From assembly GCA_016584495.1 (NCBI GenBank), contig WAID01000002.1:1550001-1614000 (forward strand): a stretch of 64,000 nucleotides of DNA, read 5' to 3'. Under the pieces are notes generated by a model. That model was not told the DNA's origin, made no database searches, and saw only the letters and a list, made by a program, of their open reading frames with translations. Made by a program: the position numbers and the translations under genes. Source of the DNA: Celoporthe dispersa. Its lineage: Eukaryota > Ascomycota > Sordariomycetes > Diaporthales > Cryphonectriaceae. Shown piece after piece: positions 21,993 through 34,056 of this stretch; within the stretch, counting starts at the first letter, position 1, and the number at the start of each line of letters is the position of its first letter.

Positions 21993-23805
21993 TCAGGAGG
22001 GCTCGATCTTGGTACAGCACATCAGGTTCTGACAGAGGCTGCCGCAGACGATCTGGCACGACGCCGGGTCCAGTCTCCTCCGCCTAAGAGAAGAGCTGGT
22101 ACTGCCGCCGCCGTTGTCTTCGGAGATGCTATCAGACACCGTCGTCGTCCCGGTTGTCGTTGTAGCCAGAGTCTCGGGCTGCAGCGTCGCCGAGTGTATA
22201 CCGTAGGCGTGTAGACACTCGTTGACTGTCCGAGCCTTCTCCAGGAAGCTATCCATGGACGGGTCCGAGACGACGACGTGGGCAGAGGCGATGGCCTTCT
22301 GCTGGTCTAGGCGCCAGATGTGTAGCTCGTGGACGGACTCTATGCCGGGAATCTAGTGCATGTCAGTAGCCAGTCAATGGGAAAGAGGGAACAAAGAAAG
22401 AAAGGGAAGAGAAAGGAATAAAACTTAAGAAAAAAAACAAGAGCAGAGTGGTAAGACGGAACCTGTTCAAGATCATGTTTCACGTCGTCAATCTCCACGC
22501 CCCGTGGCGCGCTCTGCAATAGGATGTTCCCGGTGGTCCGAGTGAGCGGGATTGCCCCGAAGAAGATCATGAGGGCGATGAAGGTGCTCGCGGCCGGGTC
22601 AGCGTAGAAGCGCCGCGGGTCGCTGGTCTGCCAGATAATGACGGCGGCGACGATCACGCCAATGTTGTTGATGGCGTCGCCGACGACGTGGACGAGGACG
22701 CCGAGCATGCCCAGGTCGCGGCCGGGCCTCTTGAGGCGGGCGACATTGTGGCGGTGCTCTGCGTGGGCGTGGACGGGCTGGTTGTCAAAAGTCACAGTGA
22801 CAGTCAGCTTTCTTGTGAAGGACAACATCACTGGGTCCTTTTCTTTTTCTCCTTCCTGCTTTTTAGTGAGGCCCTTACAAGACTGATACTATCACTAGTG
22901 CCGTCGACTGCAGCTGTCCCAGAATCTACGGCTTCTGTCTCTGCGTGACTGTGACCTTGGCCGTGTGAGTGATCATGGCCGTGGTGTTCTGGTGATGGAC
23001 CTGGTCAGAAAGAGTAATACTTCCACTCCCCTAGCATGCTGTCACCCACAGCGGGGCGGCTCACCGTGTACGAATGCCGCGCTGAGGACGTTCAGCCCCA
23101 GGCCGGCGCAGCCAATGATCAGGACGAGCTTGGGGTCCTCGATGACTGTGAGAGTTATATCAGTCAGTCTTGAGACCCAGATCGTTGTCCTACATGCGCT
23201 AGCGACTCACCCTCAACCTTGATGAACCTCTGGATGGATTGCAACAGGATGCTGATGCCGAGGGCGAGGAGGAAGACGCCATTGAAGAAGGCACCAAGGA
23301 GACGGGCCCTCTGCCAGCCAAAGGAGAGATCCTGGCGAGCCTCTGTCCTCTCGGAGATCTGTGACAAGACGTGTGGTCAGCGCTGGAGGGAACTAGGCAT
23401 TAATGATAGGGAGTAAGGGAGAGAGAAGATTCTTTATTTTCAAAGAATAAAACAGAAGAAAACTCACGATCTGAGCCGTCAGCGCCACGACGAAGCTGAC
23501 GAGGTCGTTGAGCTTGACCTTGTAGTTAGCATAGACCTTCTCTCGGAGCGAGTTCAGGAGCAGAGGAGTGTGGTCCATGAACGGCCTCACATAGTGGAAA
23601 GCATCAGCAAGCAGCGCCAGCGAGGAGGTTCTGAAGGCCACTACGGAGAAGAGGAAATATCAGTCCTGATGGGCAACAGCAGATTTGTACAGCACCTGAC
23701 CGTGTCACGATCATGCGCACCTGTGATCTCGGCGACGAAGAAGCACAACGAAATGCCGACAGTGATGCTGAGGCGAGTCTTTCTGCCTAGACCCAACATC
23801 ATCAT
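21993..23805 (-). CDS. Zinc transporter of the cation diffusion facilitator family (ZRC1/COT1-like)
   Basis: CDF proteins exchange Zn2+ for H+ and, in the ZRC1/COT1 branch, load zinc into the vacuole. The eight-exon model is complement(21993..22352, 22463..22777, 22879..23000, 23065..23145, 23211..23358, 23468..23512, 23591..23640, 23721..23805); phases agree and give 401 aa. Zn-site motifs are ADAFHYLND in TM2 (HxxxD) and HVVGDAINN in TM5 (HxxxD). A His-rich loop (PEHHGHDHSHGQGHSH) lies between TM4 and TM5, and the C-terminal domain starts IPGIESVHELHIW. The acceptor before 23512 is chosen because it restores the canonical HYLND spacing; an alternative 6 nt upstream adds V-K. The 78-nt intron there keeps frame and has no stop. 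No frameshift seen. Confidence 0.92.
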
Positions 23806-25234
23806 GCTTTGCTGTTCCTGGCAGGTAGGTTTGTTCGTAGATCTGTTCTCAAAGTTGTTGAGGAACTTCAATACGATGAAGGGAAGAAGAAGAAGAAGAA
23901 GAAAAAGAAGGAGGCAGTATCCTGGGAATAATGGCATATGACACCACTAGAGGGGCCAGAGGCCGTAGCAGGTCTCCCCTTGTTTTTAGTAGAAAGGGCA
24001 AATCATTAATACATATACGGAGCAAGAAGTACTTTGAAAGTCGGAGTTCAGTGGGGAGAGAGAGAGAGAGGGCAAGTATGTGGATATAAGACTGACTCCG
24101 ATTCCGACCTTGACTCGGAATGGCTCTCTGGTCATCAAAACGTAATACGCAGTGGAACAGAGAGACAGAGAGGAAGTCCCACACTCATTGGGTTCGGACC
24201 AGAAGATGTTGAAACCTCAGGCGAGACATGCTGTGAACAACGACGAAACGATTTCCTGCTGGATCCGGAGTGACACATGAGAAGAGGGGAATGATCCACA
24301 CAGGCTTGGTTGGCAGGACAGGGGATGGGACTATTGAATAAAGAGACAAAGACAGAAAGAAAAAAGGGAAGAAAGGAAAAAAAGGATTGTACAGCCAGCC
24401 ACCGCTTGACACACTCAACATGATATGATGTGGACAGCGTCATGGTTGGTTGGCGGCATCCCTCGCCATTCCTGCCCTGCGCCCAACCTGTTTACGACCA
24501 CTCCTTAGACGAGATGTGAGGGCTACCAGACAACATATCGACATGGTGATGTGACGGGCACCGGCTGCAACATGACACACGCGGTGTGCAGATGTGTCAG
24601 GGAAGAAATGATCTTGTGTGGATCGCGAAATAATGCCGGTGGTTGCACAATTATCGTCATACGATACGCCTGAGAGAGAGAGAGAGAGAGAAAAAAGGAA
24701 AGGGGGAGAGAGTGATGAAGGAATGAAGTCGCCGGCTTGACGAGAGCCACACGCATCTCAGTACCAAGTGCCCAGCTGCAGCTACTGTGTTATGTACGGA
24801 GTACCCTCTAGTGTGCGTACCGCCTAAGTAGGCTGCCGAGGTACTACTGTAGGTACACAGGTACCTGAACGATGTACTGTGGCGGCCCTGAGCTACAGAA
24901 GGAGGGGCATCCCACCAGGCCCGATTCGTTAGGCGGTGGGCCGAGCTTGCATACCTGCCCGGGTAATTCTGCCCACCTACATATGCGCATCGTTACGTAC
25001 TGTATAGTTCCGTCCTCTCTGCTGTGTCCCTTCTCGAGAACAATTGCTTTAGGAACCAAACTCGTCGCCAGATTCCACACCCTGCTGCAGAATAGAGGCT
25101 CTGGTCGGCGGTGGCATCAAGCGCAGACATGATGCAGCCAGCCACTTGAACGACAGCACCTCGCACCGCATCGTATCGCGTTCCGCAGCCAGGCCGTCCT
25201 GGTCCTCGTCCTCGTCCTCCTTCTCCATGTCCTC
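23806..25234. other. Divergent promoter region between the CDF gene and IML1
   Basis: 1.4 kb shared upstream region with a short (GA)n at 24058-24070 and another at 24673-24690. No coding signal. Confidence 0.55.
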
Positions 25235-28200
25235 ATGATGCCTTCCTCGTCAGTGCGACGGCCTAATTGGTCGCACCTGCGCCAACTGAGCCGCACCAGC
25301 CTAGATAAGCTGGCCTTCGACCCCCGCGGTCCCCAGATACCGCCTCCAGCAGCTCGACCCTCCGCGTGGACAGCCAGGGCCAGGCTCAGGGCCATGGCCA
25401 TGCCGCCTCGGCCACCAGCGCCCGAGATGAGGCGGCACATGGCGGTAGCGCGCGGCGGAAGTGCACCATCACCGTCAATGAGTCCTTCGCCCGCGACGAG
25501 ATCCTGCTCAACCTCGACCTGTTCGGCACCGACTTTAGGCCCGGCATGCTGGTCTCCCTCGACATCCTGAGGCCTGACGCCTCCTCGTCCTCGTCCAAGC
25601 AGCAGCAGCAGCAGTCGACCGCGTCCAGGCGGCTGGCTGCCTTCGACGCCGCTGCTAGATATGGTGGCCCCGACCCTGGCCAGCCCGCGGGCCGGTACAT
25701 CTTCGTCGTCAAGGACATGGCCAGAGAGCTCAAGATCAGGCACCCCCACGTCGAGCTGTACGTCGCGAAGCACATCGCCGATGTCTTTGGCATGAAGAAG
25801 GGATCCCAGGCCATCCTGGCGCCGGTAGGTCCTGGAAACCAGTCTTGATCCTCCTCCTCCTCCTACTGCTACTGCTGCTATTCTCTCTTTGTCTTGTGCT
25901 GTCGGTCCAGCTGGCCCTCCTACCTCCGCTGACGACGTCCCTACGGCGTGCAGGTCGACGAGAACAACCCGGCCGTCGAGGCCTCCCACGTCGAGCTGAC
26001 CTTCAAGGACCAATATCTCTCGCGCGCCGACATGTGGAGGATCGCCGTGGGAGAACTGGCAGATCGCACCGTGTACAAGGGGCAGATGATGCTGTTCATG
26101 GGCACCGTCAAGGCCCAGATCTCGGCTGTCTTTGTCGACGGCCGCAAGGTCCACTCGGCCTTCTTTGGCAAGAACACGAAGCCCATCTTTCGCAGCGAGT
26201 CCGCCCGATACGTGCTCTTCATCCAGATGGCCAGGGAGATGTGGGACTTTGACTCGGACGACTCGGGCGAGATCATGTTCAACAAGGTCGTCAACGGCTT
26301 CCTGCCCGCCCTCTTCAGCAAGTGGGCAGAGCTCAAGGTCAAGCACCTGGTCACCGTGGTGCTGTTCGCGAGGGTCGAGTACGACACGGGCCTCACGGCC
26401 GAGCTCGGCAACGCCACTTTCCAGAACGACTACTACACGGGCGTCCAGGACTCTGGCGACAAGCGCCCGTACAAGGACTTCTACCGCGTCGTCGTGAGCG
26501 AGATGGGGAGCGGCGAGTGGACCACGATACTCTACCAGCTGAAGAAGGAGTTCAACTACTTCCGCCGCGACATCAGCGTCCACCACCTCAAGGCGATGAG
26601 CTCCATACCGAGCCTCTCCGAGGAGCCGTCCTCCGGCAGGACGGGCCCTACCAATCGCATCAAGGCCGAGTCGTCACGGGCCCTGTACGGAAACGTGCTG
26701 GAGGCCATCAACCTTGCGTCCTCCCTGTTCGCCCATGACTACATCGACAGGGACCTGATGCGCACCGGCATATCTATCGTCGTCATCTCCCCCGGCCCAG
26801 GTGTCTTTGAGGTCGAGTACGAGACCCTGAGGCGGACAACCGAGGCTCTCGTTGGGAACGGGATCGGCATCGACCTCATCTGTGTGCCAAAGATACCCCT
26901 TCACTCTGTTCCCCTGTTCCGCTACCGCAACCCTGCTAGGGTAGACGGTCATGCCTCTAGGTCTAGGCCGGGCTTCAGCTACGGGAGCACGCCCAAGCTC
27001 TCCACACCGCTGGGGAGCAGCTACCAGAGCCTGCCCGGGTCCTTCTCGCCCAACCGCAGCAGCGACGTCACGCGCCGGTCCGAGAACTTTGTCATGCGCC
27101 CCAGCGATGTGTGGTGCTTTGCCCTGCCGCAGTGGCTCCACGTCTCCTACTGGACAGGCAGCACCGACAATGCTCTGTCGTTCGAGGGCATCGCGCTGGC
27201 AGTTGCAGACCAGCCCAGGGAGTCCCAGGATGACTTCACTGTTAGGTGTCGGATGTACGACCTTCAGATGAGGAGCGTCCTGGAGACTAACGAGATCGAG
27301 ACCGTGCCGCTACACAGCGACCCCTTCTTCCCCCAGGCCATCCTGCAGAATTCCCTGTCACAGAAGGCTCGCCTTCACGACCTGCGCGAGATCGCCGCGA
27401 TACCTGCCCAGAAGATACACAACCCGTTGCATGACACTGTGCCCGGGAACCAGAAATCGGCTGCTGACAGGCATGCCAAGGCCGGAGAGAAGTCGCTGTG
27501 GAAGCAGCTGCAGGAGTTTGACGACGCGAGAGCAAAATTGCAGGTGTCGAGGCATCGACACCGGACGCCGAGATCGTCCGAGATCTAGACGAGGGGACCA
27601 GGCACACTGCGGACGACACCACTGTCTACGGCACCTCTGTGGGCGATCGGAGGACCTCGTTCAGCAGCTCGGCGGCCCCGAATCCCTCCGGCCTGTCCCG
27701 CCGGAAGATACAGGATGGCCCGGCTGGGTTCTCACACTCGAGGAAGAGCTCCGAGGGCAATGCCGAAAACCCCAAGGTGTCTACCCTGAAGGTTCCCAAA
27801 TTCCTCCGCCAGATCAGCCTCGGGCAGAGAGGCTTTGGCATAGCGGCTCCGCAGGCAGCTGTCGCCCAGGTCCAAGCCGAGCACGTGAGCGCGGTCAAGG
27901 ATACAGCGCCTCCTCCCACGCCGACTGTGGCGACCTCCAAGGCGGGCAGCATGAAGCTGCACCGCCCAGGCACCCTGCAGAGCATGTCCAGCGGCGGTTC
28001 TACGCCGGCCAAGGAGCCCGGGCGCAGTGCCGTCTTAGGCCCAGCCAGAGACTTCCGGTCGGAAACGCCCAGCCGGCCCATGTTCATCAAGAGCGCCCAG
28101 CCATCGACGGACACCGTACAGCAGGCGGTCAATGAGTCTCTTGTGTCGACCCTGCGGCCTTCGACCTTCTACCGGCCCGAGAACCCGGAGCAGAAGCTCT

Positions 28201-31048
28201 CGAACCTGCTGAGGGGCGCCGAGACCACCGAGGACGACGACGCGCAGAGGAACAAGCTGCTCGCGGGTGCCATGCCGGAGCTGCCTGCGATGCTGTCACC
28301 AACCACCGCCATGTCGCCATGGCTGACCGTGATCAACCCGTCGAACCCAGACATCGGGAAGGTGGACATGGCCAGGCTGTACAGCAGGTGGCAGCATGTC
28401 TTTGTGCGGCCGTCGGCGATGAAGGTCATGAAGTGGAAGTCGCTGTGTTCTCCTGCCGCGGTGCCACTCACGACCGAGTACTTTCCCACGAAGGAGCAGT
28501 TCGACCGCGAGTACCAGCGCCAGCCGTACCAGATCGAACAGGACGAGGATGACGACCTGAATGAGGAGCCACGGAGCCGTGAGGAGTTCCTCCGGGAGCT
28601 GATCAGCCTGCGGTTCTCGCAGGGCTTCCAGGTGGTCATCGGGCCGGCCGTGGCGCGCGCCTTTGGGCAGAAGCACGTCAAGGTCGGCGACATCTTCTCC
28701 CGAGACCGCGAGATCGAGGACGGGACGAGCGTCTTCATGGCGGTGGGGAACACCATACACCAGCTCTCGTGCGTCAACGAGACGGAGGTCGAGGTCACAA
28801 TCTACGTGCGCAAGCCTACGGAGCCCACCAAACAACCCGACAGCACCAGCTTGATATACAAGCCGGCGATCCGCACGCTTCTCGACCGTGACTACGAGAC
28901 GGCGGAGATTGATATCGTCACGCCCAAGGCCGATAGGAACTGGAACTTTATCGATTCTTATATCGCCGGGCACTACGACGAGATGTCTGACGAGAACATG
29001 AGGTTCTGGCGGTCGCGATATGTCCTGATCCCCATCACCTCCTCCAAGGACCTCTCGAACCCCAAATTTGCGGACAACGAGGAAGAGGTCCGCCTCGAGG
29101 GGATCCGATACCTCGCGCAGCAGTGGTCGAAACACCGATACGTGCCCTCGAGCGAGCGGCGCTTCCAGCCCCAGGGGCAGCGAAAGCTTCGGGACCTGAA
29201 CCCGCTGGACATCGTGTACAAGACAGAAGACCCTTCGGTGGTCATCGCCGCCGAGCTCGAGACGCTGCCGCTGCTCGAAGGCCTCGAGCCCGGGAACCGG
29301 AAGGGCCAGCTGGTGACGAGCCGGGAGCACTTCAAGAAGTCCAACTTCAGGCTTGCCGCGCTGGCCGAGGCGATGCAGCAGCCCGTGGAAGAGGGCGGTG
29401 TTCGGCTGCAGAACCGGCGGTGGCACCTGCGTCTGCACTACAACTGCTTCATCGGGTCCGACATGACAAACTGGCTGCTGGACAACTTTGAGGACCTGGA
29501 GAGCCGAGGAGAGGCGGAGGCGCTGGGCAACAGCCTGATGGCGGACAAGGCCCGCGACGGAGACGAGCCAGGCCTGTTTGTGCACGTCGAGAAGCGACAC
29601 CAGTTCCGCGACGGGCAGTACTTCTACCAGATCAGCAGCGACTATGCGAAACCCCAGCCACCAAGCTGGTTCAACAGCGCGAGGCGCAACCTCGTGTCCA
29701 TCCCACCGACGCCCCGATCCGAGAACGCGCCCCGGGACTCGTCACAGCCGCCCTCCTTCTCCAGGCCCGTCTCGACGCACGAGGAAGACTCCTCAGCGTC
29801 CAGCGCCACGACGCCTACGATCCCGTTTGTGCCGGGCGGTGGGCGGCGGCCGAGGGTTGCCCTGAGCAAGGTCATGAAATACGATGTGGACCCGCGGAGG
29901 CGGTCCTACCGACCCGAGAGGATCGACCTACACTACGACCGGCTCCACAACCCAGACAACTGCTACCACATCCGCATCGAGTGGATGAACACGACGCCGA
30001 AGCTGGTCGAAGACGCGGTAGAAGGCTGGGCGAGAGACATGACGCGGTTCGGGCTACGCCTCGTCGAGATTCCCATCGGGGAGTCGCGCACGATCAGCGA
30101 CATCAACCCCTTCCGCAGCACATACCCCATCAACCTGGCCCTGCTGCCGCCAGACCAGCAGCCGGTCACCTACTACGACCCAAACTCCTTTGCCGCCACG
30201 ACCCAGCCGAGGAAGCACTTTTACCAGAAGGCCCTCCTGAGGAAGTTCGATTTCGTCCTCGACATGGAGGCGGCATCTGACTTCCCAGGCAACGTCGAGG
30301 TGACATACTCCTGGGGCAGACCAGACTTCAAATTCCCGCAGTACATACATCGGTCCGGCACCATCCTCGCGCAGATCACAGACGAGGGACATTTCATCCT
30401 GCTCGGGAACAGGATGCACACCAGCCGGGCGGTGAGTGCGGCGCGCGAGCGGGAGATGCGGAGTGAGGGCCTAGGGCCCCTCGCCGGCCGTGGGCCCCTG
30501 GGTGCCGCCTTTGCGCCTCATGGCCTCGCGGCCACGCCCACCTCATCGCCCATGGTGCGGCCGACCATGTTCGCCAGCCCCGTGGCCCGGGCCGCGAGCA
30601 CGGCGGCGGCGACAGCACCAGCGGCCATCGAGGGCCGACCGTGCCGCCGTCACAGCTGCCGGGCTACATGCCGGCCTCGATCGGCGACGAGCCCTGGCTG
30701 GTCAAGGACGAGCTGGAGGGCTTCTGCGGCAACAGGGCCATGCTTGATGAGTTCTACAGGGAGATTCTCGAGCAGGCGCAGGCACCGGGTTCGGGGAGCA
30801 GCCGGCTGCGGCCCACGATGGTCACGACGCCGGGCATGGGACCCGTCGGATCTGTCGTGGACAGCAGCATCCCGATCATCGGGCTGCCCCCTGGGGTGCT
30901 CGTCGCCCAGCAGCAGGCGGAGGATGCCCGGGCGGGTCCAGCCAGGACGGTCAGCCCTGCGCCTGGCCCTGCGCAGCGGACCACAAGCCCTGGAATCGCC
31001 ATGACGGCCGCGAGGCTGCTGAGGAGGGGTAGTGTGCAGCACGGCTAG
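25235..31048 (+). CDS. IML1: IML1/DEPDC5, SEACIT (GATOR1) subunit
   Basis: IML1 is the catalytic GAP subunit of SEACIT/GATOR1, which turns off Gtr/Rag GTPases and hence TORC1 at the vacuole when amino acids are scarce. One 129-nt intron (25825-25953) joins SQAILAP to VDENNPAVEASHVEL. The IML1 region (LSRADMWRIAVGELADRTVY, IMFNKVVNGFLPALFSKW) starts near residue 215. The DEP domain (CFIGSDMTNWLLDNFEDLES, FVHVEKRHQFRDGQYFY) is at about 1355-1430, and the end (GDEPWLVKDELEGFCGNRAML) matches the family C-terminus. The frame breaks at 25321-25325, 27543-27544 and 30632-30634, each needing one extra C or G; with these the protein is 1895 aa, the usual length. The ATG at 25235 is the first of two tandem ATGs in the frame that links to the body by the first correction. 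Confidence 0.93.
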
Positions 31049-31157
31049 GGAGGACCGCCTTGCCTCCTCCTCCTCGACAGGCGCACCGCTATTATCGACA
31101 TGCGAGGCGATGCAAGGTGTGTTCGGTCGATGTGTCTCCAACACCCATGCAGAATTC

Positions 31158-33690
31158 TCACTGCGAGTCGTCCTCAGCCTGTGACCTCGTCCCCGCGGGA
31201 CCTCCCGCCGAGCAGCCCTGTGTCAGGGTGCTGAACAGAGCCATATCCACACCCTGTAGCGCCCAGTCGTCCGCTGCATCTGCTGCCAGGCCAGGCACCA
31301 GGAGGCAAGGGTCCTGTGCGTGGTCGGCTTCAAGATCGAGAGACGATGGTGCTGGCTCCCAGGCCAAGGCCGACACCATCGGTTGGGGCCAGGAGGAGGA
31401 GGACGGGACGGGCTGCCAGTCGAGGGGGTCGTCCATGGGCTGTGTGTTGTTGCTGAACACGTGGGCTGTGAGCGGGGAGGGGGCCTGCTCGCAGAGGATG
31501 GCGGCAAGCCCAGCACCACCTGCGTGTGAGGGCGCGGAAGGTGAGATCCTCATCGGCTGGGCGAAGCCATCACCACCACCATTTGCAGGACGGTGCTCAA
31601 TACTGATCGTGCCAAAGTACGGGATGTCGATGCGCAGGATGCCGGTGGGTGTTGCGCCGTCGACACCACCACCGCCAGCGGGCTGGGCCTCGTGCGCTCG
31701 GCCGTCCTCCTCGGGAGCAGAGGTGGTCGTCTCGTAGTCGCAGACACCCTTGGCTGAGTTATCCTCGATGTCAAGGAGCGGGCGGAGGATACGGGCAATC
31801 CTCTGGGCGATGGCGTCGTGGTTCTCCCGGGCTGCTATTTCCATGATCTCGAGTGTGCGCTCCAGCAGGCCGCGGTCGCTCAGGCGCTGGTGCCGGAGGG
31901 ACTGAAAGACACGGGTTCCCGTCTCCTGTGGGCGACGGCGCGCCTCGATATGCGCTAGGCACAGCACCGTGCTGGCCACGAAGGTGATGAGGTCGATACC
32001 GCGGCAGTACGCAGCAGTCGGGCCACAGCTGGTGCTGCTGCGAAAGGACACGAACTGGGAGACGAGCTCGCGGCTGGCGGTGGCGGCGGTCATCTTGCTG
32101 TAGCCGATGAGACCCGCGCCCGGGGCGGTAGCAGCAGCAGCAGGATGAGACGGCGGCAGCAGGAGGTACGGCAGATGCAACTGGAGCAGGAGGTGCCTGT
32201 GCGTGAACTGGTTCACGACACGAAGCGACTCTCGGAACGCCTCTTTCTCCTCTTTCTCCTCCTCCTCCTCCTCCTCGGCGCCAAGACTGCCAGGCGGCGC
32301 CGTCTTGGTCATCCTGCTCTCTGGAGCTGCCAGCCACCATCTCGGCGACATCAGCGCCGCGGCCTCCCGGAGCATCCCGTCGATCCTGCGCGTCGCAGCC
32401 AGGTCTGGCCCTCGCCGCCGCAGTGCGCCGTTGCGCCGCAGGATGAGCCCGCCCGCGACCGCCATCATGCGCTCCATGCGCTCCAGCGGGGCGCACCTCA
32501 GGAGGGCCCCTGGTGAGGCATAGGAGGTGCTGTCGCTGCCGTCGTTCTCGTCACCGCCGTCCTCGCTGCACCCCGGCGGGAGGCCCAGCACCAGCGAGAG
32601 ATACCTGTCCGAGAAGACGAGCCGCCACCACATGTACTCTGGGTCGATGCGGTCCCGCGTCTCCGCCTCGAGGACGACCAAGGGAGGTGGTGATGGCCTG
32701 GCGTCCCTGCTGCCGCCGCCGCCGCCGTAACGTGCGTATCGATGCAGCCCCGCCGCCTGTGCCAGGGCCATGGCGCGCCGGCCCGCCAGCCATGCGCGGC
32801 GGAGCTCACCGGCGTTGTTGAGGAACATGCCCTCGGCCATGACACACTCGATGCCCTCGAGGGAGCCGCCGGCGAGCTCATCGCTGGCCGTGACGAGGCG
32901 GGACACGGTGGCCACCGCGCGGGACATGAGCCGTGTGCGGTAGTTCTGGCCCGCCAGGCCTGTGCCGGCGGAGGTGCCCGGCTGGGTGCCCTGCAGGAAG
33001 GTGGCCAGCATCAGGAGGCGCCGGGCGATGAGGACAGGGTGGGTGCCGGGCTGGGGGCGCTGCAGCATGCGCCTTGGTAGCGCCATGTGCCTGGAGAGGA
33101 AGTCTGCGTAGGGCAGGCAGACGACGCCGTGGAACAGGCTCGAGAGGGCGGCTGGGGCGGTGGAGGTGGTGCTCAGGACCAAGCCGAGGTCGTCGTCATC
33201 GCTCGGCCACACCGCGAGGAGGGCGGCGGAGATCTCGTGGAGGTCACCGCCACCCTCCAGCAGGGCCCTGAGCACATCATGGGCGCCAGGCTGTCCAGAG
33301 GCGGAGGTGGTGGTGGTGGAGGCGGCGGCGGCGTGCTGCTCCCCCTCCGATAGCGCCAGGGGCCGGCGGGGATCCTCGTGGAACGCCTGGCTGACGCACC
33401 TGGTACGGCGGCTCCTGCACCCGTCGCAGATGTGCTCCGCGGGCGAGGCGAAGGTGCAGCGGATCTTGCGGCGCCTGCACTCCCAGCAGCTCTGGGTGCC
33501 CTTGCGGACCCTGCGCCTCCCTGGTCGCTGGTGGTAGTGGAGCTATGGGAGCTGGCTCTGGCATCGCGGCTGGTGCCTGCTGGATGGTGGGCGGCCCTCT
33601 CCCTGTCTCTCTCTGGCTCCGGTCGGTGTCTGCATGTGAGGAGGGGCTGAGGGTGTGTCCCCGGTGACTATCGAGAGACCCTGGGACCAA
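31158..33690 (-). CDS. Zn(II)2Cys6 transcription factor with fungal-specific regulatory domain
   Basis: Likely nuclear DNA-binding regulator. The binuclear zinc cluster is complete: CWECRRRKIRC, then CDGC and RTRC, giving six cysteines with the spacing CX2CX6CX9CX2CX6C. The middle homology region is recognisable by YMWWRLVFSDRYLSLVLGLP. The zinc cluster frame has a stop just upstream. The ATG-containing upstream frame (ATG at 33690, or 33564) joins it after removing one G from the run at 33509-33511, giving VRKGTQSCWECRRRK as in relatives and 843 aa in total. It ends 109 bp from IML1, tail to tail, and lies just downstream of the DHA2 transporter on the same strand, so it may regulate that gene. 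Target unknown. Confidence 0.88.
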
Positions 33691-34056
33691 ATATGTGACC
33701 TGCCTTTTTAAAGTCTTTGAGGATAAACATATGCGAGATATTGACGAATACTGGCTCTAGAATGCTTCCACTGACTGCGGCACTGGTCTGTGTTGACAAT
33801 TGTCAGCGCTGAAGCACGTCAGGAGAAGATGGGAGGGGAGAGGATTGGGGACTAATCACCCAGCTACCGGGGTTTCATCTTGTGTTGCTTTATTAAGCCT
33901 GAGATAACCGAGATCACCCTAGCATATAATACCTTATTTGTTATACGAGCCTTATAGAGTCACCGTAATGATGTTTTGCTCTCTTGAGCCGTGGACCAGG
34001 TGCAGATTGATATTCTACCAAAACTCCATAATAGTCCCAGTCTCCTCCCTTTTCTA
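33691..34056. other. Promoter of the Zn2Cys6 gene and 3' flank of the transporter
   Basis: 366 bp, A/T-richer than the neighbours. No coding or repeat signal. Confidence 0.5.

Noticed and set aside
25117..26586. 489-codon minus-strand ORF opposite IML1
   Set aside because: Antisense shadow of the GC-rich IML1 coding region.
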